A stretch of DNA of 48,923 nucleotides from positions 1 through 48,923 of IMG/VR virus record IMGVR_UViG_3300030117_004487; one strand, given 5' to 3'. How positions within the stretch are numbered: position 1 is the first letter of the stretch; the number at the start of each line of letters is the position of its first letter. Source of the DNA: a virus. The notes beneath the pieces are model-generated. The model did not search any database, was not told where the DNA came from, and saw only the letters and a list, made by a program, of their open reading frames with translations. Of this stretch, positions 28,889 through 37,266 are shown in pieces. Position numbers and translations under genes: made by a program.

Positions 28889-29237
28889 CAAGTACAACTG
28901 GAAAGTGATTAGTCATCAGGTCACCAAGATGCACACCGAACTCGGTGGGTCACTTGTCATGTTGTCTGGCTCCTCCACCTCTGACCGTCCTCTCGTCAAC
29001 ACCAGCCCCGAAGAACAGATCGGGGAACTAGTGGGGAATAAACTAACCCCCAAGAGTGTTCGACGTTTCCTGTGGACAAACCGAAAGTCTCGCCAGGTAC
29101 AAAGACCTAACGCCATTGTCTGGTCTTGGTATGATCCAGAAGAAGACAAGACGTTTATTGGGCTTGGTGCAGTGGTCGAACAAAAGCAGATACTGAGGGG
29201 TTTGATTAACCCAGATAGGGTGATCTCCGATGGCTAA
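28881..29237 (+). CDS. hypothetical small virion-region protein
   Basis: 118 residues from ATG 28881, supported by GGAGG about 8 nt upstream; it overlaps the previous stop. Short beta-rich protein with SKYNWKVISHQVTKMHTELG, a central basic patch (SVRRFLWTNRKSRQ) and NAIVWSWYDPEEDKTFIGLG, a plan that could be a small SH3-like or head-decoration fold. Family not recognised. It overlaps the next start by 8 bp, so it belongs to the coupled internal-protein series. Confidence 0.6.
   Translation: MSSKYNWKVISHQVTKMHTELGGSLVMLSGSSTSDRPLVNTSPEEQIGELVGNKLTPKSVRRFLWTNRKSRQVQRPNAIVWSWYDPEEDKTFIGLGAVVEQKQILRGLINPDRVISDG
29027..29039 (+). repeat. dispersed motif site 9
   Basis: Exact consensus ACTAGTGGGGAAT, read E-L-V-G-N-K in the small virion-region gene. 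Confidence 0.78.
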
Positions 29238-30096
29238 GAATCCTTACCACGATCTGTTTGAGAACAAACTGAAGTTCCCTAAAGGAACTCCAAGAACTCA
29301 AATACATAAAGGTCTTTTTGGCCAGCCAGCTGTAGTAACTAGGCTTCCAGGTACTCTTACCCCAAGTCCTCCAATTATGAAACCAAAAATTGATCCCCGA
29401 CAAATGTTGCTTTTTGAAGAGCCCGGAGCCTTGGCTAGACGTGCTCCTGCAGTTGATCCTTCTAGAGCTATTGTACGGGTAGGACCCCCGACCATTCGGA
29501 TCCCGTCTGCTGGACCGGCTGGAAACATGGGCAGGATTGGGATGCAGACATTGTTTGCACCTACCTCGTCTACACCTACCTCTTTGCCTGTTGCAACTAC
29601 TGCAACTGCCTCTACTGGAGCTCCTGATTCTGGTGTTCGAAATGCTCCAAGCAAAGGCGTAAAGATCCCAGATTCAGCCAAGAAAGCATCAAAAGCAGTT
29701 AGTAAGGCAGTCGATAAGGCAGCAGAACAAGTTAAAGACGCTACAAAAAAGGGAGGGTTCCTTAGAGGGCTTGGACAGTTTGGTTTAAAGAGGGTCTTGC
29801 CTCTCTATCTCATCGGGACAATCGTAAGTCAAATGAGGTCTGCACCTGGTATGGCAAGAGAGCGAATGTTCAACCAAGATGTCTCTCTTGCTAATGCTCT
29901 AAGTAGCATGGTTGATATGCAGTCTCTTGAGATGCAGAGCATTGGCCAGGAAATGGAACTCGCCAACATCTTTGGTCGTATTGGTCAGCCGTCTGAAGCC
30001 AGCCAGTACCAACGGATGATCCAGTCAAATATACCTATCATTCAAATGGCATCAGCCATGTCGAATGTCACTCCCGCTGCAGGGGGGATGATGTAA
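29230..30096 (+). CDS. internal virion protein-like with Pro-rich N-terminus
   Basis: 288 residues from ATG 29230. The first 130 residues are Pro/Thr/Ala-rich and probably disordered (TLTPSPPIMKPKIDPRQ). A Lys/Ala helix (SAKKASKAVSKAVDKAAEQV) leads to a hydrophobic segment around 193-205 (KRVLPLYLIGTIVSQ) that could insert in a membrane. The tail is a Met/Ser/Gln helix (VDMQSLEMQSIGQEMELAN). Disordered plus amphipathic design fits an ejected internal protein. No family recognised. Confidence 0.6.
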   Translation: MAKNPYHDLFENKLKFPKGTPRTQIHKGLFGQPAVVTRLPGTLTPSPPIMKPKIDPRQMLLFEEPGALARRAPAVDPSRAIVRVGPPTIRIPSAGPAGNMGRIGMQTLFAPTSSTPTSLPVATTATASTGAPDSGVRNAPSKGVKIPDSAKKASKAVSKAVDKAAEQVKDATKKGGFLRGLGQFGLKRVLPLYLIGTIVSQMRSAPGMARERMFNQDVSLANALSSMVDMQSLEMQSIGQEMELANIFGRIGQPSEASQYQRMIQSNIPIIQMASAMSNVTPAAGGMM

Positions 30097-30615
30097 ATGG
30101 CACTTGCAGCAATCAAAGCAGGACTTAAGCAGATATCAGCTTTTGGTAACAAGGCTACCGGTTTTGCTACTGGGGTAGATGCCAAGAATATTCCCGGATT
30201 CATCAAAGATAATCCTGGGTTGGCTATTCCTGGAATGATTCTGGGTGCTGGTTTTGTCAAGGATGCTATCTATGATCCTATAGCTGCTTCCTTTACCACC
30301 AACTCTGCTGAAGACATGCAAGAGTTTGCGGCCATGAATGCGGATATCGCGTTTGGCATGCAGCAGCGGCAACAGCAGGCAATGAAGATCCAGAAGGAAA
30401 CTGCGAAACAGGCAGCTAGTCTTGCAGCTGTAGCCCCCCACTTGTACAATCAAATCCTGGCTGGGAGAACTTTGCCGCAGGGGGCACTGGTTCTCGGTGG
30501 TACTCCCCGCACAGATCTAATGGAACAACTAGCATTTGGAATGGCTAGTGGTAAGTTTAATCAACCCGACTCTGACACTTCAATGCTTGCTGCGATGGCA
30601 AGCGGACAACTCTAA
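30097..30615 (+). CDS. hypothetical helical internal protein
   Basis: 172 residues; its ATG directly follows the previous TAA. A Gly/Ala-rich hydrophobic stretch near 44-60 (GLAIPGMILGAGFVKDAIYD) may be membrane-active, followed by a Gln/Met/Ala helix (IAFGMQQRQQQAMKIQKETA). Composition matches the preceding internal proteins, and the close spacing puts it in the same transcript. No known family. Confidence 0.58.
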   Translation: MALAAIKAGLKQISAFGNKATGFATGVDAKNIPGFIKDNPGLAIPGMILGAGFVKDAIYDPIAASFTTNSAEDMQEFAAMNADIAFGMQQRQQQAMKIQKETAKQAASLAAVAPHLYNQILAGRTLPQGALVLGGTPRTDLMEQLAFGMASGKFNQPDSDTSMLAAMASGQL

Positions 30616-30627
30616 AGGAATAAGAAA

Positions 30628-31035
30628 ATGGCTGGCGAAACCGCAGTTCCCGTACAGGAATATCCCGATATCTGTGACACCATTGTCGTGATCCCTGGTC
30701 ACGATGGTGATGGTGTCGTCTCTAACAACCAGGCTTTGTTCTATGCCGAGCGAGACACTGTCCTGGACGGTGCTGCTATGCGTGCAACGGTTGGTGACGA
30801 TGATGCTACCTTTACTCTCGAGGTCTGTGCTGATGGCACGGCACCTGGTTCGGGTACTGATTGCACCAATGCTTTGACTCACGCTACGAGCAACAATAAC
30901 AAGGCTCTGTCCTGGACCATTACCGAAACCGAGAACCTGATTCCTGCTGGTTCCGCCCTGTGCATGCACGTTGGCGGTACTAGCACTGCACGTCTGATGT
31001 GCATTGTTCTCCGTCTTCGCACCAAGATTCGGTAA
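30628..31035 (+). CDS. capsid decoration / head fibre-like protein
   Basis: 135 residues after AAAGGAATAAGAAA. Codon use is as biased as in the major capsid gene (C-ending codons), and the gene is followed by its own strong hairpin, so high expression is likely. The sequence is all-beta in character: DICDTIVVIPGHDGDGVVSN, GAAMRATVGDDDATFTLEVC, SALCMHVGGTSTARLMCIVL. A small abundant beta protein in the virion block is best explained as a capsid decoration or head-fibre subunit. Its general style recalls the protein at 41940-42572. Confidence 0.55.
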   Translation: MAGETAVPVQEYPDICDTIVVIPGHDGDGVVSNNQALFYAERDTVLDGAAMRATVGDDDATFTLEVCADGTAPGSGTDCTNALTHATSNNNKALSWTITETENLIPAGSALCMHVGGTSTARLMCIVLRLRTKIR

Positions 31036-31062
31036 TACAGCTTTCGCTGGCTGAAAGATACG

Positions 31063-31096
31063 GGGGCCGGTCGGCTAATAACCGGCTGGCCCCTTT
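31063..31096 (+). terminator. intrinsic terminator after decoration gene
   Basis: A 12-bp stem (31063-31074 with 31082-31093, two G-U pairs) around the 7-nt loop CTAATAA, followed by TTT. A smaller hairpin, CTTTC...GAAAG, lies just before it at 31041-31057. The next ATG is 31100, so readthrough must feed the downstream genes unless a promoter is hidden here. Confidence 0.75.
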
Positions 31097-31099
31097 GCC

Positions 31100-34000
31100 A
31101 TGTCAGGAACTATACAACCATCACAGTTTCAGCGCGTAACTGCGTATGACATGCCGGGTGTTCTATTCCAGCAGTTGATGGACAACGAAGTAACTTTTAC
31201 TGGGATAAAGAACACCTTATTCCAGAGCCACAAGTTGTCCCCTGCAGAACGGGACTCGTTCTCTGACAACTTGAAGCTGAGTCTTGGTTCCGAAAACAAA
31301 TTTACAGATGCACTAATCGATATCGCATCCAACCCCTGGGTGTGGTTTGCATTCCTTACATCACCGGGCGTACCTACTGCAGTAGGCAGAGGTGCACGAA
31401 CCATCTTTCAAGGTTCTAAGTATGGTGCGTATGTCAGGGAGAAGGCTCCTCTATTGTTGAGCCTTGGTCTTTGGAATGCTAATGCACATTTCCATGGGAG
31501 TCCTATCGGCAAAGTCCTGAACTATATTGCAGGAGAACGAGGTGGGTTTCTTAGTGGGATTAAGTCTGTTGTTGAGCCTTTTGAGAAACAAGTCATCGAA
31601 GGACTAAGGGCTCAGGGCATTCCAGTTACTTCTTTGAATCCTCTTGAAGCACCCCTGAAGTATCGACCTCTCATAGAGGAGATCGATATGACAATCTACG
31701 GTGCCCTCAACAATCTTGGACGAGAAGGTAAAAGTTTCGTAGCGGGACAGAAGGGCACTTACACGGTAGAGAGGTATGCAAGTGAAGGCTTGCCTGGTGG
31801 AATACCTGGGGTCGTCGATGAAGCTGACATGATTAGGGAAGCAGACGGCACCATGTTCCGTCGTGTGTCCTCTGAAAATGTCGAGCTGACCATGGGCGAG
31901 TTCAATTCTTTGAAGAATGAAGGAGAGGAACTTGTACGTAGTGGTGCAGCCGAGCGTGTGTATGTTACTGAGAAGGTACGACCAGGTGCAGCACCTGTAA
32001 CAGCAGACGAAAAGGTTGTCCCGCAGCTGATGAACCCTGCCGTCTTGAATTCCAAGATCGACGAGTACGGACTACAACCTTTGATTGATGCTTATGGTCG
32101 TGTCTTCGACGACAGCTTTATGAAGCTGTATGGCATGGACGACCTGGTCGCACGTTACGGCGACGATGCGGTGGCGGTTATGAATGCCTACCGCAATGGT
32201 GAGATTGCAACCAAAGATCTAATTGATCTGTCAAAGATCAAGCGTATCTCCAGGTCTTCAGCCAACGACTCATTGACCGAAAGATTCCAAGACCCACTTA
32301 CTGGGGAAGTCATCACTATGACTGCAGGCAAGAGAATGCTTGCAGAGTTCTTTGACATCAAGCCTGACCAGGCAGCAGGGTGGACCAAGGAACAGTTTGA
32401 AAAAAACATCACTGAGGTTTTTGAGATTCACCTCAAGAACAAGAGGTACTTCCCCTTTGGCTTGAGGGAGAACATCGACAAGTTTGGTAACTCTGTATAC
32501 AAGGGTACACCTGCTGAGGCTAAGGCACAGAGGCAGGCAGTAGCTGCAGGTATGAACCTGCCTCGTACCAAACATCCAGCAGAGCATGTGTACCACCCCA
32601 AGGACATCGAGAGGATGCGGGCTTTTGCAATAGGTAGCGAAGATGCAATCCGCAACCTTGACCAGCTTGGTGCTCGTACACAACGTTACTTGGACCAGCT
32701 GCCTAGTGACAGGGCACTGTCTGTTAGACGTACAAATGCTAGCCGTTCAATCCACATCTATGGACAGCGTGCAGCAGAGACCTATGCTTTCCACGTAGCA
32801 GGCACAAGTAGCAGGATGTTGCCCAACGGCACTAGAGAGTTGGTCTACGACAAAGAATACTGGGATGGCATTAGTGATCTGCAGGCTTCAGGACGTGCTG
32901 ATCTACAACTGACAGAGTCTGGAAAGATACGTGCCAAGCAGGGTGTGTATGACATTGATGAGTTCGGTCCTGCCACCATTGAAGACACATTCATGGATAT
33001 CCCTCAGGCAAAGCACGCGCCCGGAGGGTTCTCCTTTGCTGATGTAATCAACCAGGGTTACAAGGGAATGGATGGACAGTCCCAGCAGTTCAGTAGGGAT
33101 CTGTTGAAAGAGACTTTGATCCCTCGACTCATGGGACGAAAAACTTTGCAGGAAATGAATGCAAGCAGTCTTAGCTCTCTTGTGAAGCATACTGCCCGTA
33201 CATTTTCTGAGGGTCCCATTGGTAGGGTAATTGCAAAGTCACACCCCAAGGGTAAAGAGCTGATGGATGAGATGGCTGAGAGAGGTCAGCCTTACTCACC
33301 CTTTACTTCCCCCCGGTTGGCTTCGGGAAAAATTGCAAAGCTGTTGTATGTAACGCACCTTGGTACCAACATGGCATCGGTCATGTTGAATATGACTCAG
33401 CCTTGGATGCACACAGCAACATGGGCGGGGGTACCTGCTGTACTGAGGGGTTACGGAAAAGCGTTCGGTGAACTCTTCTCCTATATGGAGGAAAGGGTAC
33501 GAATGGGTAAGGTTCTCCTGACTGATGAGGAGAAGATTGGTCTTATCCAAAAACACTTCAAACATGCCAAGGATGTAGATCTCGGCATTGGACCTGATGT
33601 GTTTGCGTTGGCTGATGAAGCAACTAACTGGGCTGCTAGGGGATACCCCACTAAAGCTAACGCCATCTTCTTTGAGTTTCCGATGAAGCTCTTTGAGAAG
33701 GCAGAGTGGCTAAACCGTTTGGTTACTGCCCATGCTGTCGATGACATTTTCAAGAAGGCAGGTAGGTACACAGACGACACAACGTCGGTAGATTTCAGGG
33801 CAAGAATTGATGCTGCTGAGACTCTGGTCCAGGAAACCCAGTTCGGTGGAAGTGTAATGAATACACCCACTGTGTTCTTGGGCAAAGGATTCCTCGGTCA
33901 GATGGGAGACAGCCCCATTGTCAGGCAGTTCTTGACTTTCCCCCTCCGTACTTTGACTGCGTTTACACCTGGTGTGGGTCACGTAGGCAAGATGATTGGA

Positions 34001-35032
34001 GGAGGCAGGCGTGTAATTGCTGGTAAAGAGATCGACATGGGTCCGTTTACCAACCTCTTTGATTTCTCTAGAGGTATGGGCATTGCTGCTGCTATCTACT
34101 ACACAGGTAAGAACTTCTTGGGTGTAGATGTAAGCCGTGGTCTGATTGCAAATGCCAGCACCGATATGTTCGGCGGCTCCGAGTTCCTGGAGGGAGGGGC
34201 TTATGATTGGTTCCCTGCACCTCCTGCCGTGGATATTCCTATCCAAGGATTGCGAAGTCTTCTGGCTGGAGACTACGACGTTTTACGTCGGACTCTTCCC
34301 CGCCTGGTCCCTAGTGGTGTGGGTCTGTCTAGGGCTTTAGGTGTTACAGCACCTGGACTTATCGGACAGGACAACTGGCTAGGTAGTCTTGTACAGAAGT
34401 TTACACAGAAGACCTACGCTGACTGGGATAACCCAACACCCGATGGTTTGGTACCCTTCTTCAAAGGAGACGGGACCTTTGTCGATTTCCGTAAACCAGT
34501 TGACCTGATTCTTCAGGGGCTGGGTGTGGACTTAGGCAGGTCCCAGATCAAAGGAGAGCTAGATGGGTATCTCGTCAATCAAAGGGAAGAGATCCTTTCG
34601 TACAGGAACCGGTTCTTGAACGCCATGTTCGCGAACAACGTGTCCTCTGCGATGAAGATCAAATCTGAATTTGAACGACGGTTCAAGATACCCCTCACGG
34701 TTACCAAGGAAAACCTGCGCTCACGGATGAGGAACAGGAACATCAGTAGGACGGAGAGGATTATGGATCGGCTACCTCCAGAGGCAAGGTCACAGTACAT
34801 GCCCATGGTTGCAGCCAGGGGCAAGGATACAGGTATCGATCCATCAGCATTCAATCCAGAAACGCCTACCTCAACAACACGAAGCAAGGAGTTCGACCGG
34901 CCTATGACTTATGATCTTGACCCTGAAACTCTCAAGATTCTGAAACGAATGGTTGAGGATTCTAAGAGGCAGAGACCTATCAAGCAGAGATCATTCACAG
35001 AAGGTTATAGTGCGTTCGATTGGCGACAATGA
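31100..35032 (+). CDS. large internal virion (DNA ejection) protein
   Basis: 1310 residues, no export signal. The protein alternates helical regions with Gly/Ala/Phe-rich amphipathic segments (NPWVWFAFLTSPGVPTAVGR; THLGTNMASVMLNMTQPWM; FSRGMGIAAAIYYTGKNFLG). This pattern is usual for the largest ejection proteins of podoviruses, which leave the head first and span the envelope. I see no lytic transglycosylase or other catalytic motif, unlike T7 gp16. The C-terminus is basic. No ribosome site stands out before ATG 31100; the gene begins 7 nt after the terminator stem. It ends in an ATGA overlap with the phosphoesterase gene. Confidence 0.68.
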   Translation: MSGTIQPSQFQRVTAYDMPGVLFQQLMDNEVTFTGIKNTLFQSHKLSPAERDSFSDNLKLSLGSENKFTDALIDIASNPWVWFAFLTSPGVPTAVGRGARTIFQGSKYGAYVREKAPLLLSLGLWNANAHFHGSPIGKVLNYIAGERGGFLSGIKSVVEPFEKQVIEGLRAQGIPVTSLNPLEAPLKYRPLIEEIDMTIYGALNNLGREGKSFVAGQKGTYTVERYASEGLPGGIPGVVDEADMIREADGTMFRRVSSENVELTMGEFNSLKNEGEELVRSGAAERVYVTEKVRPGAAPVTADEKVVPQLMNPAVLNSKIDEYGLQPLIDAYGRVFDDSFMKLYGMDDLVARYGDDAVAVMNAYRNGEIATKDLIDLSKIKRISRSSANDSLTERFQDPLTGEVITMTAGKRMLAEFFDIKPDQAAGWTKEQFEKNITEVFEIHLKNKRYFPFGLRENIDKFGNSVYKGTPAEAKAQRQAVAAGMNLPRTKHPAEHVYHPKDIERMRAFAIGSEDAIRNLDQLGARTQRYLDQLPSDRALSVRRTNASRSIHIYGQRAAETYAFHVAGTSSRMLPNGTRELVYDKEYWDGISDLQASGRADLQLTESGKIRAKQGVYDIDEFGPATIEDTFMDIPQAKHAPGGFSFADVINQGYKGMDGQSQQFSRDLLKETLIPRLMGRKTLQEMNASSLSSLVKHTARTFSEGPIGRVIAKSHPKGKELMDEMAERGQPYSPFTSPRLASGKIAKLLYVTHLGTNMASVMLNMTQPWMHTATWAGVPAVLRGYGKAFGELFSYMEERVRMGKVLLTDEEKIGLIQKHFKHAKDVDLGIGPDVFALADEATNWAARGYPTKANAIFFEFPMKLFEKAEWLNRLVTAHAVDDIFKKAGRYTDDTTSVDFRARIDAAETLVQETQFGGSVMNTPTVFLGKGFLGQMGDSPIVRQFLTFPLRTLTAFTPGVGHVGKMIGGGRRVIAGKEIDMGPFTNLFDFSRGMGIAAAIYYTGKNFLGVDVSRGLIANASTDMFGGSEFLEGGAYDWFPAPPAVDIPIQGLRSLLAGDYDVLRRTLPRLVPSGVGLSRALGVTAPGLIGQDNWLGSLVQKFTQKTYADWDNPTPDGLVPFFKGDGTFVDFRKPVDLILQGLGVDLGRSQIKGELDGYLVNQREEILSYRNRFLNAMFANNVSSAMKIKSEFERRFKIPLTVTKENLRSRMRNRNISRTERIMDRLPPEARSQYMPMVAARGKDTGIDPSAFNPETPTSTTRSKEFDRPMTYDLDPETLKILKRMVEDSKRQRPIKQRSFTEGYSAFDWRQ
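33643..33655 (-). repeat. dispersed motif site 10 (degenerate)
   Basis: Bottom-strand TTTAGTGGGGTAT inside the large internal protein gene. It keeps TAGTGGGG but loses the following GAA, so it is the weakest copy counted. Confidence 0.45.
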
Positions 35033-35796
35033 AGCCCGCAAAGTTCGTAGCAGTATCTTGCATACACGTACCACACCATAGAGAAGAAGTGCTTGACTGG
35101 CTTGTGTCCCGGTTAGAGGAGATCAAGCCCACCCATTTCATACTGTTGGGTGACCTCTTCGAGGCAGGCAGTGTTTCGATCCATCCTTCCGAATACTGGG
35201 AAACCTTGGAGCAAGAGTACGAGGCTGGTTCCCAGTTCCTAGAGACAGTACGCAAAAGCTTGCCCGAGGGTTGCGAGCTTGTCTGGACTTTGGGTAATCA
35301 CGATGACAATATCCAGACGCCCGACTCGCGTCGTACTAGTTGGTTGATTCGTTCCTTGATTCATTGGAACAAGAACCAGGAGTACGGTGAGGTCTTCCGT
35401 CGATGGAAGCAGATCCCATACGTGAAGGGTGCTCAGGGTGTATACCGTCTGGGTCCCTGTCGTTTCTACCATGGCTTCGATGCTGGCATGAACTCTGATG
35501 AGCTCGAGGCTCTGCAGATGGCGATGGCTTTGAAGGATCCGGGATGGGGGCTGTACGTACGGGGGCACACCCACCGTCCTACACCTGGTGTGATGCAGTG
35601 CAAGAGAACGGCCAAGGTTCTGCTGCCGTACTGGTATGCGAACCCCGGTACCCTCGGACCACTGAAGCCCGGCTACATGACCCGGAAGGATTCCAACCTC
35701 TGGGGAGCAGGACTAGTTAGTGGGGAATGCAATGTGAGTAGTCCTCGTAGGCCATCCCGAAAAGATTGGGATGCTTCTGTAGAACACTTTGAGTAG
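35029..35796 (+). CDS. calcineurin-like metallophosphoesterase
   Basis: I place the start at ATG 35029, in ATGA with the previous stop, rather than the in-frame TTG 35020; 255 residues. Motifs in order: VSCIHVPHH (9-17), LLGDLFEAG (39-47, Asp42), TLGNHDD (87-93), FYHGFDAG, and VRGHTHRP. This is the dimetal phosphoesterase set, except that the first ligand Asp of the usual DxH is Cys11 (CIH). Family members cleave phosphodiester or phosphomonoester bonds. The substrate is unknown; other phages carry similar enzymes in DNA or nucleotide metabolism. It is unusual to find it at the end of a virion operon. Confidence 0.82.
   Translation: MKPAKFVAVSCIHVPHHREEVLDWLVSRLEEIKPTHFILLGDLFEAGSVSIHPSEYWETLEQEYEAGSQFLETVRKSLPEGCELVWTLGNHDDNIQTPDSRRTSWLIRSLIHWNKNQEYGEVFRRWKQIPYVKGAQGVYRLGPCRFYHGFDAGMNSDELEALQMAMALKDPGWGLYVRGHTHRPTPGVMQCKRTAKVLLPYWYANPGTLGPLKPGYMTRKDSNLWGAGLVSGECNVSSPRRPSRKDWDASVEHFE
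35716..35728 (+). repeat. dispersed motif site 11
   Basis: GTTAGTGGGGAAT near the 3' end of the phosphoesterase gene, read V-S-G-E-C. Confidence 0.65.
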
Positions 35797-35805
35797 AATT
35801 AGACC

Positions 35806-36528
35806 ATGGCCTCTGAAGAAGTAAAATTCACACCTCCGAACAATAAGTCCATGACTCTCCAACAGGCACAGGAGTACCTGGCCGGGGAAGAGATGAAGCG
35901 GGAGATGGCCCGCGAGATGGGCGAGGTAGATCCCAACTACCCAGATTATGTGGACGAGGTGGACCAGGGTCCTAGACCCTCCAGACGTAAGCCTACCCCT
36001 GCGGTAAACCCCGACGATGTGCTGACCAGGCAGGAGGCCCTCGATTGGGCCAAGTCCTACATGGACAGGCCAGCGTTCAGTAACAAGGGATTCACGGCTG
36101 AGGAGGTTATTGACCCCCTGCTCGACTGGGCCTCACAGGAGCCACAGAGAGCCGCTGTGCTGCCAGATCTCCTCAAACTGGGGATAGCCCAGATGCAGGC
36201 AGAAGGTGCCCTTAGCGGCCAAGGACGGAGCTCTAGAGAGAACCCCTTTAATGTGGGTGAGTTTGATGAAGGCACTATGATGGAGTTCGAGGGTCCAACT
36301 CAGGGGGTGGAGGCGTATGCGAACCTGATGGCAAACGACTACCTCAACCTGGGAGGGGAGAATGCGGTTTCCCCACTAGATTTGATTGCTGGGCAGGGTA
36401 GCTTCGTCAACTATCGGGGTGATAGGTACGCCAGTAACGACGACTACGAGGCGATGCTGCGTCAGATCGTAGGGTTTATGGACCGCAAATACCCCATGCC
36501 TACAGGTGCTTACCAAGGGGATAAGTGA
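35806..36528 (+). CDS. possible endolysin / peptidoglycan hydrolase-like protein
   Basis: 240 residues. The first 80 are acidic and extended (EYLAGEEMKREMAREMGEVD; a Pro/Arg linker RPSRRKPTP). The C-terminal part holds RENPFNVGEFDEGTMMEFEG, then QGVEAYANLMANDYLN, then NYRGDRYASNDDYEAMLRQI. An NPFNVG...F...xGVxAYxxLMxxxYL...RYAS...Y pattern is typical of lysozyme-like/glucosaminidase repeats that cut peptidoglycan. No signal peptide. It could be the endolysin or a virion-borne lysin. The match is by pattern, and no catalytic Glu can be assigned with confidence. It ends in TGATG with the next gene. Confidence 0.45.
   Translation: MASEEVKFTPPNNKSMTLQQAQEYLAGEEMKREMAREMGEVDPNYPDYVDEVDQGPRPSRRKPTPAVNPDDVLTRQEALDWAKSYMDRPAFSNKGFTAEEVIDPLLDWASQEPQRAAVLPDLLKLGIAQMQAEGALSGQGRSSRENPFNVGEFDEGTMMEFEGPTQGVEAYANLMANDYLNLGGENAVSPLDLIAGQGSFVNYRGDRYASNDDYEAMLRQIVGFMDRKYPMPTGAYQGDK
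36368..36380 (-). repeat. dispersed motif site 12
   Basis: Bottom-strand TCTAGTGGGGAAA in the possible endolysin gene; the top strand encodes V-S-P-L-D. Confidence 0.7.
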
Positions 36529-36767
36529 TGTGTTCCAATCCGATTGTCCGGGTGGAGTGGATTGACAGTTGCGAACCTGCAGACAACGCAGAGATCGAAC
36601 GCCATGAGATCCCGGATTGCCAGCACATCATTCAAGCAGGATTTCTGATTCGTGAAAACGAGTTGAGTGTGTCAGTGGCTGGGGCTTGGAAGCCCGAGAC
36701 TGAGACGTTTGACTACGTGATAACCATCCCACGATTTGCCATCAAGAAGATGGACAAGTTGACATGA
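36528..36767 (+). CDS. hypothetical small beta protein
   Basis: 79 residues from ATG 36528 in TGATG with the previous stop. Soluble and mildly acidic, with the strand-like segments PIVRVEWIDSC and ETETFDYVITIPRFAIKK. No motif recognised. Its position between a possible endolysin and a membrane protein might tie it to lysis. Confidence 0.55.
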   Translation: MCSNPIVRVEWIDSCEPADNAEIERHEIPDCQHIIQAGFLIRENELSVSVAGAWKPETETFDYVITIPRFAIKKMDKLT

Positions 36768-36777
36768 GAGGTGAGCC

Positions 36778-37098
36778 ATGGATCGGGAACAGTGTCCTGT
36801 ATGTCAGGAAAAAGAACTCCAACAACTGAGGCGAGACCTCGCTGAATGTAAGAAGCGTGGTCAAAGCAAAGATAAGAAGATCAAGTCCCTCGACAAGAAG
36901 GTCTTCATACTTACCTTGGTTGCCATAGCCATTGGCGCAGTGTTGGGTAAGGAGTTCCTTGACTCCCTCGTTGAGTGGCTGGAATCAATCAAGAACTTCA
37001 GAGGTGGAATACAGGGACTTACCCTGAACCTGCCTGCACCCAGTGCCTTAGCTTTATTCGGTGCTGTTCTTCTCTTTCCTAGAAGGAAGAGAAAGTAA
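36778..37098 (+). CDS. membrane protein with PEP-CTERM-like C-terminus
   Basis: 106 residues, ATG 36778 after GAGAGGTGAGCC. Order: an N-terminal CPVCQEKELQQLRRD (CxxC followed by a coiled coil), a Lys-rich stretch, a membrane helix at about 41-60 (VFILTLVAIAIGAVLG), a short external-type loop, and a C-terminal tail LNLPAPSALALFGAVLLFPR ending RRKRK. The tail has the three parts of a PEP-CTERM sorting signal in its planctomycete form: PAPS, a short hydrophobic stretch, then a basic end. A normal PEP-CTERM protein starts with a signal peptide, so it may instead be a two-helix holin or spanin-like protein. It is the last gene of the plus block. Confidence 0.65.
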   Translation: MDREQCPVCQEKELQQLRRDLAECKKRGQSKDKKIKSLDKKVFILTLVAIAIGAVLGKEFLDSLVEWLESIKNFRGGIQGLTLNLPAPSALALFGAVLLFPRRKRK

Positions 37099-37266
37099 AA
37101 CCCGCCCTCTCTGTTAGGAGAAGACGGGGTTGGTTGAGCCAGGGAGTCGATCGAACGGCGAAGCATTTCGATCAGGCTCAGTTAAAAGGAGGGCCCCCAC
37201 CAGAGCGACTCAGCTCTCCCTTCGGTATAAAACCATAAGGACTGTGGAGACCCCCCACCAGGATTC
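37099..37266. other. convergent intergenic region with several hairpins
   Basis: The plus and minus blocks end facing each other here. From left to right: an imperfect hairpin at 37099-37131 (AACCC...GGGTT with an inner TCTC/GAGA); a two-tier stem at 37135-37180 (TGAGCC/GGCTCA outside, GATCGAA/TTCGATC inside); and on the minus strand AGAGC...GCTCT (about 37203-37218) followed downstream by CCTTTT. The last fits a terminator for leftward transcription. It is not a tRNA: no T-loop or anticodon stem fits. Confidence 0.55.
37135..37180 (+). ncRNA. two-tier stem structure of unknown role
   Basis: Outer 6-bp stem 37135-37140 with 37175-37180; inner perfect 7-bp stem 37149-37155 with 37167-37173; apical loop of 11 nt; an 8-nt bulge on the 5' side against 1 nt on the 3' side. 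There is no U-run after it, so it may be a structured 3' end or a processing site rather than a simple terminator. Confidence 0.35.

Noticed and set aside
37135-37230. tRNA-like sequence (minus-strand CTTTTAA loop, GTTCGATC segment)
   Set aside because: The supposed anticodon stem does not pair, acceptor and D arms are missing, and GTTCGATC is part of another stem.
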